Shown: positions 1-6,350, counted from the first letter of the stretch. The stretch: DNA of 10,315 bases from Heyndrickxia sporothermodurans (GCF_016785185.1 NZ_JAEKDY010000119.1), one strand, 5' to 3'. Made by a program: numbers and translations. Notes: generated by a model not told the origin, from the letters alone.

Positions 1-2
1 AG

Positions 3-45
3 GAATTTTAGTGTTGTGTGGTAACCTCACTATTTCCTAAAATTC
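3..45. repeat. inverted repeat at left edge
   Basis: GAATTTTAG (3-11) is exactly complementary to CTAAAATTC (37-45). Between the arms lies a smaller imperfect dyad, GTGTGG-TAA-CCTCAC (16-30). No run of T follows directly, so it is not a convincing terminator. It could be a leader structure or protein-binding site ahead of the gene at 151, or the tail of something to the left of the window. The function is unknown. Confidence 0.35.
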
Positions 46-150
46 AGGGGGTGGCAATTTTTTTGCTCAAAAATCCCTCTATCAAGGTATTTTATAGCCT
101 GTTTAATATAAAAGTTTTTACAATACGGAGGTAAACAAAGGGGGAAATCA

Positions 151-738
151 ATGAAATTAATACGAGTTTTTATTTTTATTTTGATAGTATTATTACTAGT
201 TTGGTTCATATATTTTTTGAAAACTGGTGATTTGTTTTTAAAAGATAGCTATTTTACAAAAGAGAGAGCGTATCAGGCTTGGGTGAATGAAAACAGGCGA
301 ACGGAACTGTCCTCGGAATTTCTAAAGAATGCAAAGAAAATTGAACCAACTGATAAACAATTACTCATTTTAGCAGGTGAAAACAAAATCTATCAGCTTC
401 GTTTCTGGAAAGAATTTTTTCTTTGGAGGGGTCCGTCTGTTTATCGAATTGATGATGAAGACCTAAAGAATATGGAGGAAAAGGATATCGAATACGATTT
501 ACACTTCAATTGTGTTGCAACAGCGATTACCGAAAACTCTAATATTACCAAAGTTAAAATAGGTGAAAATGAAGCAGATTTACTACCATTGACTCCTTAT
601 TTTAACGAGGCTAAAAACTTGAAAATGTGGTTTCTAAATATACAACCTGATGCCTTGGATTGCCAGGGTCCTTCAGGGAAAACGTTCATTTTTTACGATA
701 AAAACGGTGAGGTCATTAAGAAGATAGAAGATAATTAG
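151..738 (+). CDS. hypothetical membrane-anchored protein
   Basis: A 195-residue protein that I do not recognise. The start ATG follows AAAGGGGGAAATCA, a strong ribosome binding site about six bases upstream. Residues 4-23 form one very hydrophobic segment (FIFILIVLLLVWFIYFL) after the positive MKLIR, so it is most likely an N-terminal anchor with the rest outside the membrane; there is no lipobox or clear cleavage site. The remainder, about 170 residues, is hydrophilic and rich in Lys, Glu and Asn. It has two cysteines, in FNCVAT (near 121) and LDCQG (near 169), which could form a disulfide outside the cell. The ending FYDKNGEVIKKIEDN has the look of a beta-hairpin at the edge of a small extracellular domain. 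It appears to be a single gene; no partner is adjacent on the same strand before the toxin module. No function is proposed. Confidence 0.8.
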   Translation: MKLIRVFIFILIVLLLVWFIYFLKTGDLFLKDSYFTKERAYQAWVNENRRTELSSEFLKNAKKIEPTDKQLLILAGENKIYQLRFWKEFFLWRGPSVYRIDDEDLKNMEEKDIEYDLHFNCVATAITENSNITKVKIGENEADLLPLTPYFNEAKNLKMWFLNIQPDALDCQGPSGKTFIFYDKNGEVIKKIEDN

Positions 739-856
739 GCTCGAGCAATTTCTGATGGATTTTAATTATATTAAAGTAATCAGTGAGTATGAACCTATAA
801 TTACTATAGAAAATAATTATGTCTATTTAAATTTCTAAAAGGATTTATATGAATCA

Positions 857-867
857 GATGCTATAAT
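857..867 (+). promoter_or_regulatory. extended -10 promoter of the holin-like toxin
   Basis: TATAAT at 862-867 is preceded by TGC, giving the extended -10 form TGnTATAAT. No good -35 hexamer sits 16-18 bases upstream. A start near 874 would give a leader of about 64 bases, which contains the hairpin over the ribosome binding site. Confidence 0.6.
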
Positions 868-899
868 ATAAATATAGATCGTTCTTCAAGGGGGGTCGG

Positions 900-933
900 C
901 TCACTCCGCTTTTCCATTAGGAAAGGGGGTGAG
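900..933 (+). promoter_or_regulatory. hairpin sequestering the toxin Shine-Dalgarno
   Basis: CTCACTCC (900-907) pairs with GGGGTGAG (926-933) with one T-G wobble. CTTTTCC (909-915) then pairs with GGAAAG (920-925) with one bulged T, closing on a four-base loop. The right arm is the ribosome binding site GGAAAGGGGG. The folded leader would hide the site that loads ribosomes on the toxin frame starting at 938. This is typical of type I toxin mRNAs, whose translation is kept low by leader folding. Confidence 0.6.
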
Positions 934-937
934 ACTT

Positions 938-1021
938 ATGACAGTATTTGAAAGCTTATCGCTTATGGTTACTTTCGGAACATTAGTAATCGCAATTCTG
1001 TCATTTAACCAAAAGAAATAG
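938..1021 (+). CDS. holin-like type I toxin, 27 aa
   Basis: A small gene encoding MTVFESLSLMV followed by TFGTLVIAILSFNQKK. It matches the pattern of the putative holin-like toxin family (Pfam Hol_Tox): MTVFE-x-L at the start, one hydrophobic helix (about residues 7-23), and a short SFNQKK tail that stays in the cytoplasm. Family members are related in design to the TxpA/BsrG peptides and are thought to act at the cell membrane when over-produced. A very strong ribosome binding site, AAAGGGGGTGAG, lies 5-10 bases before the ATG. An extended -10 promoter lies upstream, the leader can hide the ribosome binding site, and a convergent antisense promoter lies downstream. Together these make a type I toxin-antitoxin module. 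The length is normal for the family. Assignment to the family is by remembered sequence; toxicity is inferred. Confidence 0.85.
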   Translation: MTVFESLSLMVTFGTLVIAILSFNQKK

Positions 1022-1068
1022 ACCTCCCTTGAACTTTGGTTAGGTCGACGGGAAGGTCTATTTTATTT
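1019..1068. terminator. bidirectional terminator overlapping the toxin stop
   Basis: TAGACCT-CCC (1019-1028) pairs with GGG-A-AGGTCTA (1050-1060), with one bulged base. On the plus strand TTTTATTT follows, and on the minus strand TTTCTTTT follows. The stem includes the toxin TAG stop codon. It probably ends both the toxin mRNA and the antisense RNA. Confidence 0.65.
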
Positions 1069-1106
1069 CCTAGAGCCAACCCCTCATTTGAGGTCGGTCT
1101 ATAATG

Positions 1107-1152
1107 AGACCGTAGGTGTTACAGCACCTATGGTCTTTACTATTTTATTTTA
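1107..1152 (+). terminator. second hairpin with U-rich tail
   Basis: AGACCGTAGGTG (1107-1118) pairs with CACCTATGGTCT (1125-1136) over 12 positions with one G-T wobble and a six-base loop, followed by TTTACTATTTTATTTTA. It is a good plus-strand terminator behind the toxin gene, giving a longer 3' end than the hairpin at 1019. Read on the minus strand it would be the first stem-loop of the antisense RNA. Confidence 0.7.
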
Positions 1153-1163
1153 AGTTTATCTGT

Positions 1164-1172
1164 ATTATACCA
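1164..1172 (-). promoter_or_regulatory. antisense promoter facing the toxin gene
   Basis: On the minus strand TGGTATAAT is a perfect extended -10 element (TATAAT at 1169-1164, TGG at 1172-1170). No strong -35 hexamer is seen at the usual distance. It points at the toxin gene and has no minus-strand gene to serve other than an antisense RNA. Confidence 0.6.
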
Positions 1173-1193
1173 CATACTTGTAAAATCTACACA

Positions 1194-1222
1194 TTCATTT
1201 GAACAACCTTTCTAATTATAAT
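1194..1222 (+). promoter_or_regulatory. candidate promoter of patB
   Basis: TATAAT at 1217-1222 with a weak -35 TTCATT at 1194-1199 and a 17-base spacer. Transcription would start near 1229 and leave a leader of about 85 bases. No S-box, T-box or clear CymR-type site was recognised in the leader. Confidence 0.45.
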
Positions 1223-1313
1223 AAATGCGAAAACAAGTTTACAATATTAATAAATTGCTATTTTAGTGCTAAACTTTCTTTAAGAATTAAAATTCGTAAG
1301 GGGGAGAATCAAT

Positions 1314-2525
1314 ATGAAATACAATTTTGATGAAATCGTCAATCGCAGGAATACCTACTCGATGAAATGGGATGGTGGTGATTTTCTTAAAAAGATGGGT
1401 TTCACAGAAAGATATGATGAAGAGACGATACCACTATTTACTGCCGACATGGATTTACCAGTTTCACAGGCTTTATTAGATGCTTTGCATAAAACTGTTG
1501 ATCATCGGATATTCGGTTATTCTATTATTCCAGACGCATATTATGATGCCATACAACATTGGTTTAAAAAGAGACATGATTGGGAGATCGCAAAGGAGGA
1601 TATTGTATACTGTCCAGGAACCGTTCATGCGTTAAATATTGCAGTAAAGGCGTTTACAGAAATTGGTGATGGTATCATCATTCAGCGCCCAGTTTATCCG
1701 CCATTTACTGCAGCAATTGAAGGAAACGGAAGAAAGGTAAGAAATAATGTCCTTAAATGTGATGATAATGGCTATTATTCGATAGATTTTGAGGACTTTG
1801 AAGAGAAAGCAAGGGATGAAAACACTAAGATGTTCATTCTTTGTAATCCGCACAATCCAACCGGAAGAATTTTTACAAGAGAAGAGCTTCAAAGGTTAGC
1901 GGATATTTGCATAAAAAATAATGTCCTTATCATTGCAGATGAAATTCACGGAGACCTGATCAGACGTAATCAAACGTTTATTCCAATTGCAAAAACAGTT
2001 GACAATGATTGTCATATCATCACTTTTACAGCCATTAACAAAACATTTAATACAGCAGGCCTTCATTGTACGAATGTGATCATTTCCGAACCAGAAAAAA
2101 GACAAAAATTCAGTGAAACATTGGGCATGCAGCTACCATCACCATTTACAATTGCTGCACTAATCGCCGTTTACAATGAGGGAGAAGAATGGCTTGAACA
2201 GTTAAACGAATATCTTGATGGTACAATGGAGTATGTGAAAAATTTCCTTGCGAAGAACTTGCCGACCGTTAAAGTCAGAATACCTGAAGGAACCTACGTG
2301 ATGTGGTTGGACTTTAGGGGATATGGTCTTTCAGCTAAAGAAGTTCATGATCGCATCTATAACAAAGCAAATGTCCTGCTTGAAGATGGCGAAATGTTTG
2401 GAGAGGAAGGAGAAGGTTTTCAAAGAATTTGTATCCCATCACCTAGACCTCTCATTAAAAAAGCTCTTGAAAGAATTGCCGCGGAATTTAAGGATGTTGA
2501 ATCTAAAAGTTTATTAAAATCCTAA
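1314..2525 (+). CDS. patB: PatB/MalY-family cystathionine beta-lyase (PLP)
   Basis: A 403-residue fold-type I aminotransferase-like enzyme. Members split C-S bonds of cystathionine and other cysteine conjugates, giving homocysteine or a thiol plus pyruvate and ammonia. Marks of the family: FTADMDLPV near 42-50, FGYSII near 67, the CPGTVHAL cofactor-binding turn (100-107), NPHNPTGR (178-185) with the Asn that contacts the PLP ring, ADEIHGDL (208-215) with Asp209 for the pyridine nitrogen, INKTFNTAGL (241-250) with Lys243 as the likely Schiff-base lysine, and RICIPSPR (371-378) with an Arg for the substrate carboxylate. The length fits B. subtilis PatB (about 390 residues). The start is fixed by AAGGGGGAG eight bases upstream. 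It stands alone, with its own promoter and terminator. Most homologs have S-x-S-K before the lysine motif; here it is A-I-N-K, a small departure. MalY-like regulatory roles cannot be excluded. Confidence 0.88.
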   Translation: MKYNFDEIVNRRNTYSMKWDGGDFLKKMGFTERYDEETIPLFTADMDLPVSQALLDALHKTVDHRIFGYSIIPDAYYDAIQHWFKKRHDWEIAKEDIVYCPGTVHALNIAVKAFTEIGDGIIIQRPVYPPFTAAIEGNGRKVRNNVLKCDDNGYYSIDFEDFEEKARDENTKMFILCNPHNPTGRIFTREELQRLADICIKNNVLIIADEIHGDLIRRNQTFIPIAKTVDNDCHIITFTAINKTFNTAGLHCTNVIISEPEKRQKFSETLGMQLPSPFTIAALIAVYNEGEEWLEQLNEYLDGTMEYVKNFLAKNLPTVKVRIPEGTYVMWLDFRGYGLSAKEVHDRIYNKANVLLEDGEMFGEEGEGFQRICIPSPRPLIKKALERIAAEFKDVESKSLLKS

Positions 2526-2540
2526 GTACAAAAATTAATC

Positions 2541-2580
2541 AAGGAGTCCTAATCCTGATAGATGGGGCTCCTTTTATTTT
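2541..2580 (+). terminator. terminator of patB
   Basis: AAGGAGTCC (2541-2549) pairs with GGGCTCCTT (2565-2573) with one T-G wobble, followed by TTTTATTTT. It sits 16 bases after the patB stop. Confidence 0.85.
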
Positions 2581-2634
2581 GATGCAGTCTTGTATTCGAT
2601 CTTTTTCCTTCGGATTAGATAGCATTCCAGGATT

Positions 2635-2665
2635 AAACAATCATAAGTAAAACATATGATTATTT
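2635..2665. repeat. inverted repeat upstream of the dehydrogenase
   Basis: AATCATA (2639-2645) and TATGATT (2655-2661) are exact inverted copies with nine bases between. The match continues beyond one mismatch with AAA / TTT, giving 31 bases centred at 2650. A possible -10 (TATACT, 2681-2686) follows, so the repeat would sit around or just upstream of the -35 region. That fits a regulator site. No regulator gene is beside it. Confidence 0.4.
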
Positions 2666-2753
2666 ATTAGATTTATATATTATACTTTTAACTATTTTAT
2701 TATTATATTTAATCTAAAAGACAAAACGGCTTTTGGAAAGGAATGGAATTATC

Positions 2754-3824
2754 ATGGCAACCTATAAAATTGGTGTACTTTATGGGGATGGAATTGGCCC
2801 TGAAATAACAAAGGCAACAGTAGATGTATTAACTGCAGCATCGAAATTAGCAGGAACAACGAAATTTGAATTTGTAGAGCTTCCTATGGGATGGGATGGA
2901 ATAGAAAAATACAATGATCCAATGCCGCAATCAACAAAAGATGCGTTAAAAGAGACTCATGGATGGATTATGGGTCCACATGACTCAGCATCGTATCCAA
3001 AAGAACTTAAAGAAAAAAGAAATCCAAGTGGGGAGCTACGCACTTATTTTGACTTATATGCAAATGTTAGGCCTGCCAAAACGATGGAAGGTATTCGAAG
3101 CGTAGTAGGCGATGCGGACTTAGTGATTTACCGAGAAAACACGGAAGGTTATTATTGTGATCGAAATATGTATGTTGGTGTTGGAGAGTGGAAAGTTACA
3201 CCCGACATCGTCATTTCCGCTGGTGTATTTACTAGAAAAGCAATTGAAAGAATTGCCCATGCTGCATTTAAGGCGGCTCTGCAACGCCGCAAGAAGGTTA
3301 CGATCGTACATAAAGCAAATGTGATTCAACTGGGGTCTGGGTTATTTCTTGATGTATGCCGTGAAGTGGGTCAGCAATATCCGGATGTGGAAGTGGATGA
3401 TTATCATATTGATGCTATGGCGGCACATCTTGTTAGACGTGCTAATGACTTTGATGTGATTGTCACAGAGAATATGTTTGGTGATATTTTATCCGATTTA
3501 ACAGGAGAGTTAGTGGGAAGTCTTGGTTTAGCACCATCGATTAATAGCAGTGACAATCAAGCAATGGCTCAAGCGGCACATGGCTCAGCACCTGATATTG
3601 CAGGAAAAAACATTGCGAATCCTACAGGAATTATACTATCTGCTGTCATGTTTTTAGAGTGGTTGGCTAGCCAGCACAATGATCCAAAGGTTTCGGAAAT
3701 TGCCCGTAATATAGAAAACGGGTTATTCTTGGCTATTTCTGAAGGTGTGAAAACAAAGGACCTAGGTGGTACGGCTTCGACTACAGAATTTACCGAAGGG
3801 ATTATTGAAAGACTTAAACGATAA
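2754..3824 (+). CDS. NAD-type isocitrate/isopropylmalate dehydrogenase family
   Basis: A 356-residue beta-decarboxylating dehydrogenase, which oxidises a 2-hydroxy acid bearing a 3-carboxylate and releases CO2. Motifs: GDGIGPEI (11-18); substrate arginines in SGELR (Arg96), ANVRP (Arg106) and YREN (Arg127); ENTEGYY (128-134); catalytic Lys187 in HKANV; metal-binding aspartates Asp220, Asp244 and Asp248 in DAMAAH and GDILSDL; and HGSAPDIAGKNIANP (276-290). The Asp281 in HGSAPD points to NAD rather than NADP, since NADP enzymes carry Lys-Tyr there. The frame is open from a TTG at 2733, but that stretch contains the ribosome binding site GGAAAGGA, so ATG 2754 is chosen. It is too short for the usual bacterial NADP-Icd (about 420 residues), and it is not among leu genes. 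Candidate substrates are isocitrate, homoisocitrate, isopropylmalate, malate or tartrate; the sequence does not decide. No clear terminator follows directly. Confidence 0.85.
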   Translation: MATYKIGVLYGDGIGPEITKATVDVLTAASKLAGTTKFEFVELPMGWDGIEKYNDPMPQSTKDALKETHGWIMGPHDSASYPKELKEKRNPSGELRTYFDLYANVRPAKTMEGIRSVVGDADLVIYRENTEGYYCDRNMYVGVGEWKVTPDIVISAGVFTRKAIERIAHAAFKAALQRRKKVTIVHKANVIQLGSGLFLDVCREVGQQYPDVEVDDYHIDAMAAHLVRRANDFDVIVTENMFGDILSDLTGELVGSLGLAPSINSSDNQAMAQAAHGSAPDIAGKNIANPTGIILSAVMFLEWLASQHNDPKVSEIARNIENGLFLAISEGVKTKDLGGTASTTEFTEGIIERLKR

Positions 3825-3826
3825 GC

Positions 3827-4102
3827 AGGAATTTCTTGAAAAAGCGGTTTAATGTAAAGGAAGCTTTCAGTTATTTAAAGGCTACTGATTATTGTGCTGG
3901 ACTTTCCGTTAGCTTATCTGAGAAAAGGAATTTCATCTATTTCTAGCACGATGGTCTCTTGGTTTACATGAAACTGGCTATTGCTGTCAGCGTATTTCGG
4001 ATTATTCAATAGCTCAATCACTATCTGGCACAAAATCCTGTTGTTAATTTAAATCATCCATCGAAAGTCCATGACGGAAGAATCATTATGGAACACGATT
4101 AA
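3827..4102 (+). pseudogene. possible decayed reading frame
   Basis: The only gap of about 430 bases between the dehydrogenase and the minus-strand gene. One plus-strand frame from 3827 to the TAA at 4100-4102 has only two internal stops, both TAG (in IYF*HDG and IIQ*LNH). It reads protein-like, for example FNVKEAFSYLKATDYCAGL and NPVVNLNHPSKVHDGRI. There is no ribosome binding site and no start with a full frame. It may be the remains of a gene, or chance. I do not recognise the family. Confidence 0.25.
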
Positions 4103-4140
4103 CATTCAAATTTGATAGATGGTGCGTCTTTAAACTTAAC

Positions 4141-4192
4141 TAACCAATACAAAAAACCATTCACAATAGATGAATGGCTTTTATATTGGTTA
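4141..4192. terminator. nested bidirectional terminator
   Basis: CCATTCA (4157-4163) and TGAATGG (4171-4177) form an inner perfect stem, and TAACCAATA (4141-4149) and TATTGGTTA (4184-4192) form an outer perfect stem. On the minus strand the inner stem is followed by TTTTTT, a strong terminator for the YdcF-domain gene that ends at 4256. On the plus strand it is followed by CTTTTA, weaker, and may stop read-through from the dehydrogenase. Confidence 0.75.
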
Positions 4193-4255
4193 ATTTAATA
4201 GAACTAGAAGAAGGGATAAAAGGGTTAAAAGTGGAAACTCCTAAAATGATCCCCA

Positions 4256-5233
4256 CTACAACGGTATGACGTTACGTTGCATCACAATGATTGCGATATA
4301 TTCTCGAATCATTGCATTTGGCCAGTAGTAAAATGCAGTTTTTGAACCAATTCCTTGGCTCTTTAGGCCTGCCATTTTTGCATATAAGCTGGCCCTGAAT
4401 AGATGGAAATTGTTTGTAGTAAAGATGCTGTTATATTCGCCTCCCTTTATTGAATCCATTATTTGTTTTGAATAAAGCATATTCTGGAATGTATTAACTG
4501 AACGAGTTTCTGTCAATGTATGCTCAGAAGGAATTCCTTTCTCAACAGCATACGTTTGCATGGCTTCCGCTTCAGGAAGGTTTTCATCCGGACCTTGTCC
4601 GCCTGAGAAAAGTATGATTGGCGGAAAAGCGGCAGCCGCTTGTTTCCAATAAAAATCAATGGCCTTATTAATTCGACTGGCCAAGAGCGGCGGCACTTTA
4701 TTGTTAATTAAACCACTGCCAAGTACGATGATAAAGTCTTGGTTCAATTTTGGCTTGTTAAATTGATATAAAAAATAAGCAGTTAAAAAATTGGTTAAGT
4801 GTAAAAAGAAATAAACGATTATTAAAGTAGCCCCAGTGTATAAAGGGTGAAATTCAGTAGAAAAAAAACGCTCAGTATTCATGATTTTAAATAAGAACAA
4901 TACTAAAAGAAAGATCCCTAAAATGAGGGTTAAACTGTTAGAGAATCGCCTGCTTTCTTTTTTCATCAGGAATCGGCCATTTAAAAATAACCCTACCCCT
5001 AGTGCAAATAATCCGAATGCTGAGATAAAAAGTATAAATAAAACAGTCGGGATAAGAGCGATTAACTTAAAAATAAAAATATCTGAACTGAATCCTACAT
5101 AACCACAAAAAAGAAGAAATGAACAAATAAACAGGTTGAATAGAAAACCGTTTATCATTCGTCTAGGATCTGTTAAATAAAATGCTAGGAAAATAATAAA
5201 TAAAATAACAGTGATAATTCCAATAATAACCAT
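4256..5233 (-). CDS. YdcF-family (DUF218) membrane protein
   Basis: A 325-residue protein. The N-terminal half has about five membrane helices (roughly 2-20, 29-48, 55-83, 100-117, 133-157). The C-terminal half (about 165-315) is a DUF218/YdcF/SanA domain: FIIVLGSGL (167-175), LASR (184-187), FSGGQG (209-214), LPEAEAM (219-225), EKGIP, ETRSVNTFQN (242-251) and TNNFHLFRA (273-281). These are the glycine loops and acidic/basic residues conserved in the family. E. coli YdcF binds S-adenosylmethionine and SanA affects envelope integrity; the Bacillus forms with five helices are not well characterised, so an envelope-related role is inferred only. The start ATG follows CGAGGTATAAA. It is transcribed alone, opposite to its neighbours, and ends at the terminator near 4157-4177. 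An alternative name in databases is ElyC/SanA/YdcF family protein. Confidence 0.85.
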   Translation of the reverse strand: MVIIGIITVILFIIFLAFYLTDPRRMINGFLFNLFICSFLLFCGYVGFSSDIFIFKLIALIPTVLFILFISAFGLFALGVGLFLNGRFLMKKESRRFSNSLTLILGIFLLVLFLFKIMNTERFFSTEFHPLYTGATLIIVYFFLHLTNFLTAYFLYQFNKPKLNQDFIIVLGSGLINNKVPPLLASRINKAIDFYWKQAAAAFPPIILFSGGQGPDENLPEAEAMQTYAVEKGIPSEHTLTETRSVNTFQNMLYSKQIMDSIKGGEYNSIFTTNNFHLFRASLYAKMAGLKSQGIGSKTAFYYWPNAMIREYIAIIVMQRNVIPL

Positions 5234-5268
5234 TTTATACCTCGACTTTTTATAAGATTATCCAGTTC

Positions 5269-5274
5269 ATTATA
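5269..5274 (-). promoter_or_regulatory. candidate -10 of the YdcF-family gene
   Basis: On the minus strand TATAAT (5274-5269) lies about 35 bases before the ATG at 5233. No convincing -35 hexamer is at 17 bases. It is the only good -10 match close upstream of this gene. Confidence 0.35.
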
Positions 5275-5516
5275 AACGATAGCTGTATCAGTTTATAACC
5301 CTTTTTTATTTTTGCCTATTTTTATTAGTTTACAATTCAAAAAAATTTAGTTGTACTGTTCTTTTGAACATTTATGAAAGTTGGATCCGATTGAGGATTA
5401 AATTTTTGATATCATATATAAAATATTCCCCCGATTAATGAGAAGGGATTATTTGTTGATTAACCTATTGGAAAACGTATACGAAATTATTCGATAGATA
5501 AGGCGAGGGTCTGAAT

Positions 5517-5919
5517 ATGAACATTAATAATTTTGAAAGCTATATAAACAAAACCATTTTAGACAGAGGGTATACCTATTACCTCGAAGGAAATGTTGTA
5601 GAAGCATACGATAGAGGAAGAAAATGATCTTGAGGAACTCTTGGAATATGTTAAAGATAATACGAGATATATAGAAGAATATGCTGAAAAGCTAGTCAAG
5701 CATTATAAAGAAGAAGTCATTGAAATTTATAAAGAGTATATAAAAGATACGGCACGTACTTCATCCAATCGAAGAGATTACCAAGGAGTATGTCACAAAA
5801 TCAGAAGATATAAAAAGATTGTAGGTAAGCCAAAACAATTGGAATTGATAAATGAACTAATAGCCTTATATAGAAAAAGGCCGGCGTTTTTAGATGAATT
5901 AGGAAAAATTAAAAAGTGA
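5517..5919 (+). pseudogene. SWIM zinc-finger protein gene, internally deleted
   Basis: Two ends of one gene lie next to each other in different frames. The first begins at ATG 5517 after GGCGAGGGTCTGAAT and reads MNINNFESYINKTILDRGY-TYYLEGNVVEAYDRG, the usual start of Bacillus SWIM zinc-finger proteins, then hits TGA at 5625-5627. The second frame is open from 5602 and reads EEENDLEELLEYVKDN onward through RRDYQGVCHKIRRYKK and KRPAFLDELGKI, ending at 5919. That is the usual C-terminus of the same family. Full-length members are several hundred residues. The central part, including the CxC...CxH zinc-binding SWIM motif, is absent. The junction lies about 5606-5616. An internal deletion that also shifted the frame explains this. 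A C-terminal fragment of about 92 residues could be read from TTG 5641, but no ribosome binding site precedes it. Family recognition is from memory. Confidence 0.7.
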
Positions 5920-6006
5920 TTGATAAAGATCTAAATGAGGTTTACATGGTTTTTTGAAAAAATGGTAATTTTATCCTTAAATCAGTAACTAACGATATTA
6001 AAATAA

Positions 6007-6188
6007 GCGGAAGTTTTCCGGTTAGTCTGCTGTATAGAGCTCGGTTCGGGGAATTTAAGCGGAGATTTTCCGATTAAGCAAAGCAAAAGTGCCCATTTTT
6101 ACGTTTTTCGAGTCAATAGCCGGAATCTTTCCGACTATTTCAGCAATATTTTATGCTATTTCCAAATTAGGAGGAATTTCTCCGCTTA
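6007..6188. repeat. cluster of four palindromic repeat units
   Basis: Four imperfect copies of a core like GCGGAAATTTTCCGnTTA lie at 6007-6024, 6059-6076, 6119-6137 and 6170-6188, spaced 51-60 bases apart. Each core is itself a near palindrome (GCGGAAGTTTTCCG, GCGGAGATTTTCCG, CCGGAATCTTTCCG, GGAGGAATTTCTCCG). The spacers are not obviously alike. Similar intergenic repeats of this GGAAnnTTTTCC type occur in some Bacillaceae genomes, as I recall. The spacers vary and no cas gene is near, so it is not a CRISPR. A frame open at 6089-6280 through the repeats is taken as chance. The rest of the 5920-6478 gap contains only the bmr promoter region. Confidence 0.6.
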
Positions 6189-6350
6189 TCAAACTAACTT
6201 TAGCATCTACTGAGCTGGGTGGTTTCGAGAAAAAAGAAGGCATTGAGATTAAAACATTGCTTGATCATAAAATCCATTAAAAGGGAAATGATCACTAATT
6301 GATATATGGCAGCAATTCATGAATTTCAGCATTTGCTAAAAGCAAAAAAC

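Larger units (their letters stand above)
1011..1157 (-). ncRNA. candidate antisense RNA antitoxin
   Basis: The promoter at 1164-1172 would start a transcript near 1157 running leftward through the toxin 3' region. The hairpin at 1060-1019 followed on the minus strand by TTTCTTTT (near 1018-1011) is a reasonable terminator. The RNA would be about 145 bases, contain several hairpins, and overlap the 3' part of the toxin mRNA including its stop codon. This 3'-overlapping convergent layout is the one known for TxpA/RatA and BsrG/SR4 in B. subtilis. The exact ends are estimates. Confidence 0.55.

Noticed and set aside
1100..1105. Plus-strand TATAAT between the two hairpins after the toxin
   Set aside because: It has no -35 at a suitable distance and no gene directly downstream, and it lies in the loop of a hairpin.
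2733..2753. TTG start adding seven residues to the dehydrogenase
   Set aside because: The added codons contain the ribosome binding site GGAAAGGA for the ATG at 2754, and family members begin near MATYKIGV.
6007..6188. Reading the repeat cluster as a CRISPR array
   Set aside because: There are only four degenerate cores and they are too short. The spacing is irregular and there are no cas genes.
6089..6280. 63-codon plus-strand frame starting MPIFTFF
   Set aside because: It runs through the palindromic repeat cluster, has no ribosome binding site or recognisable domain, and is best explained by low stop density within repeats.
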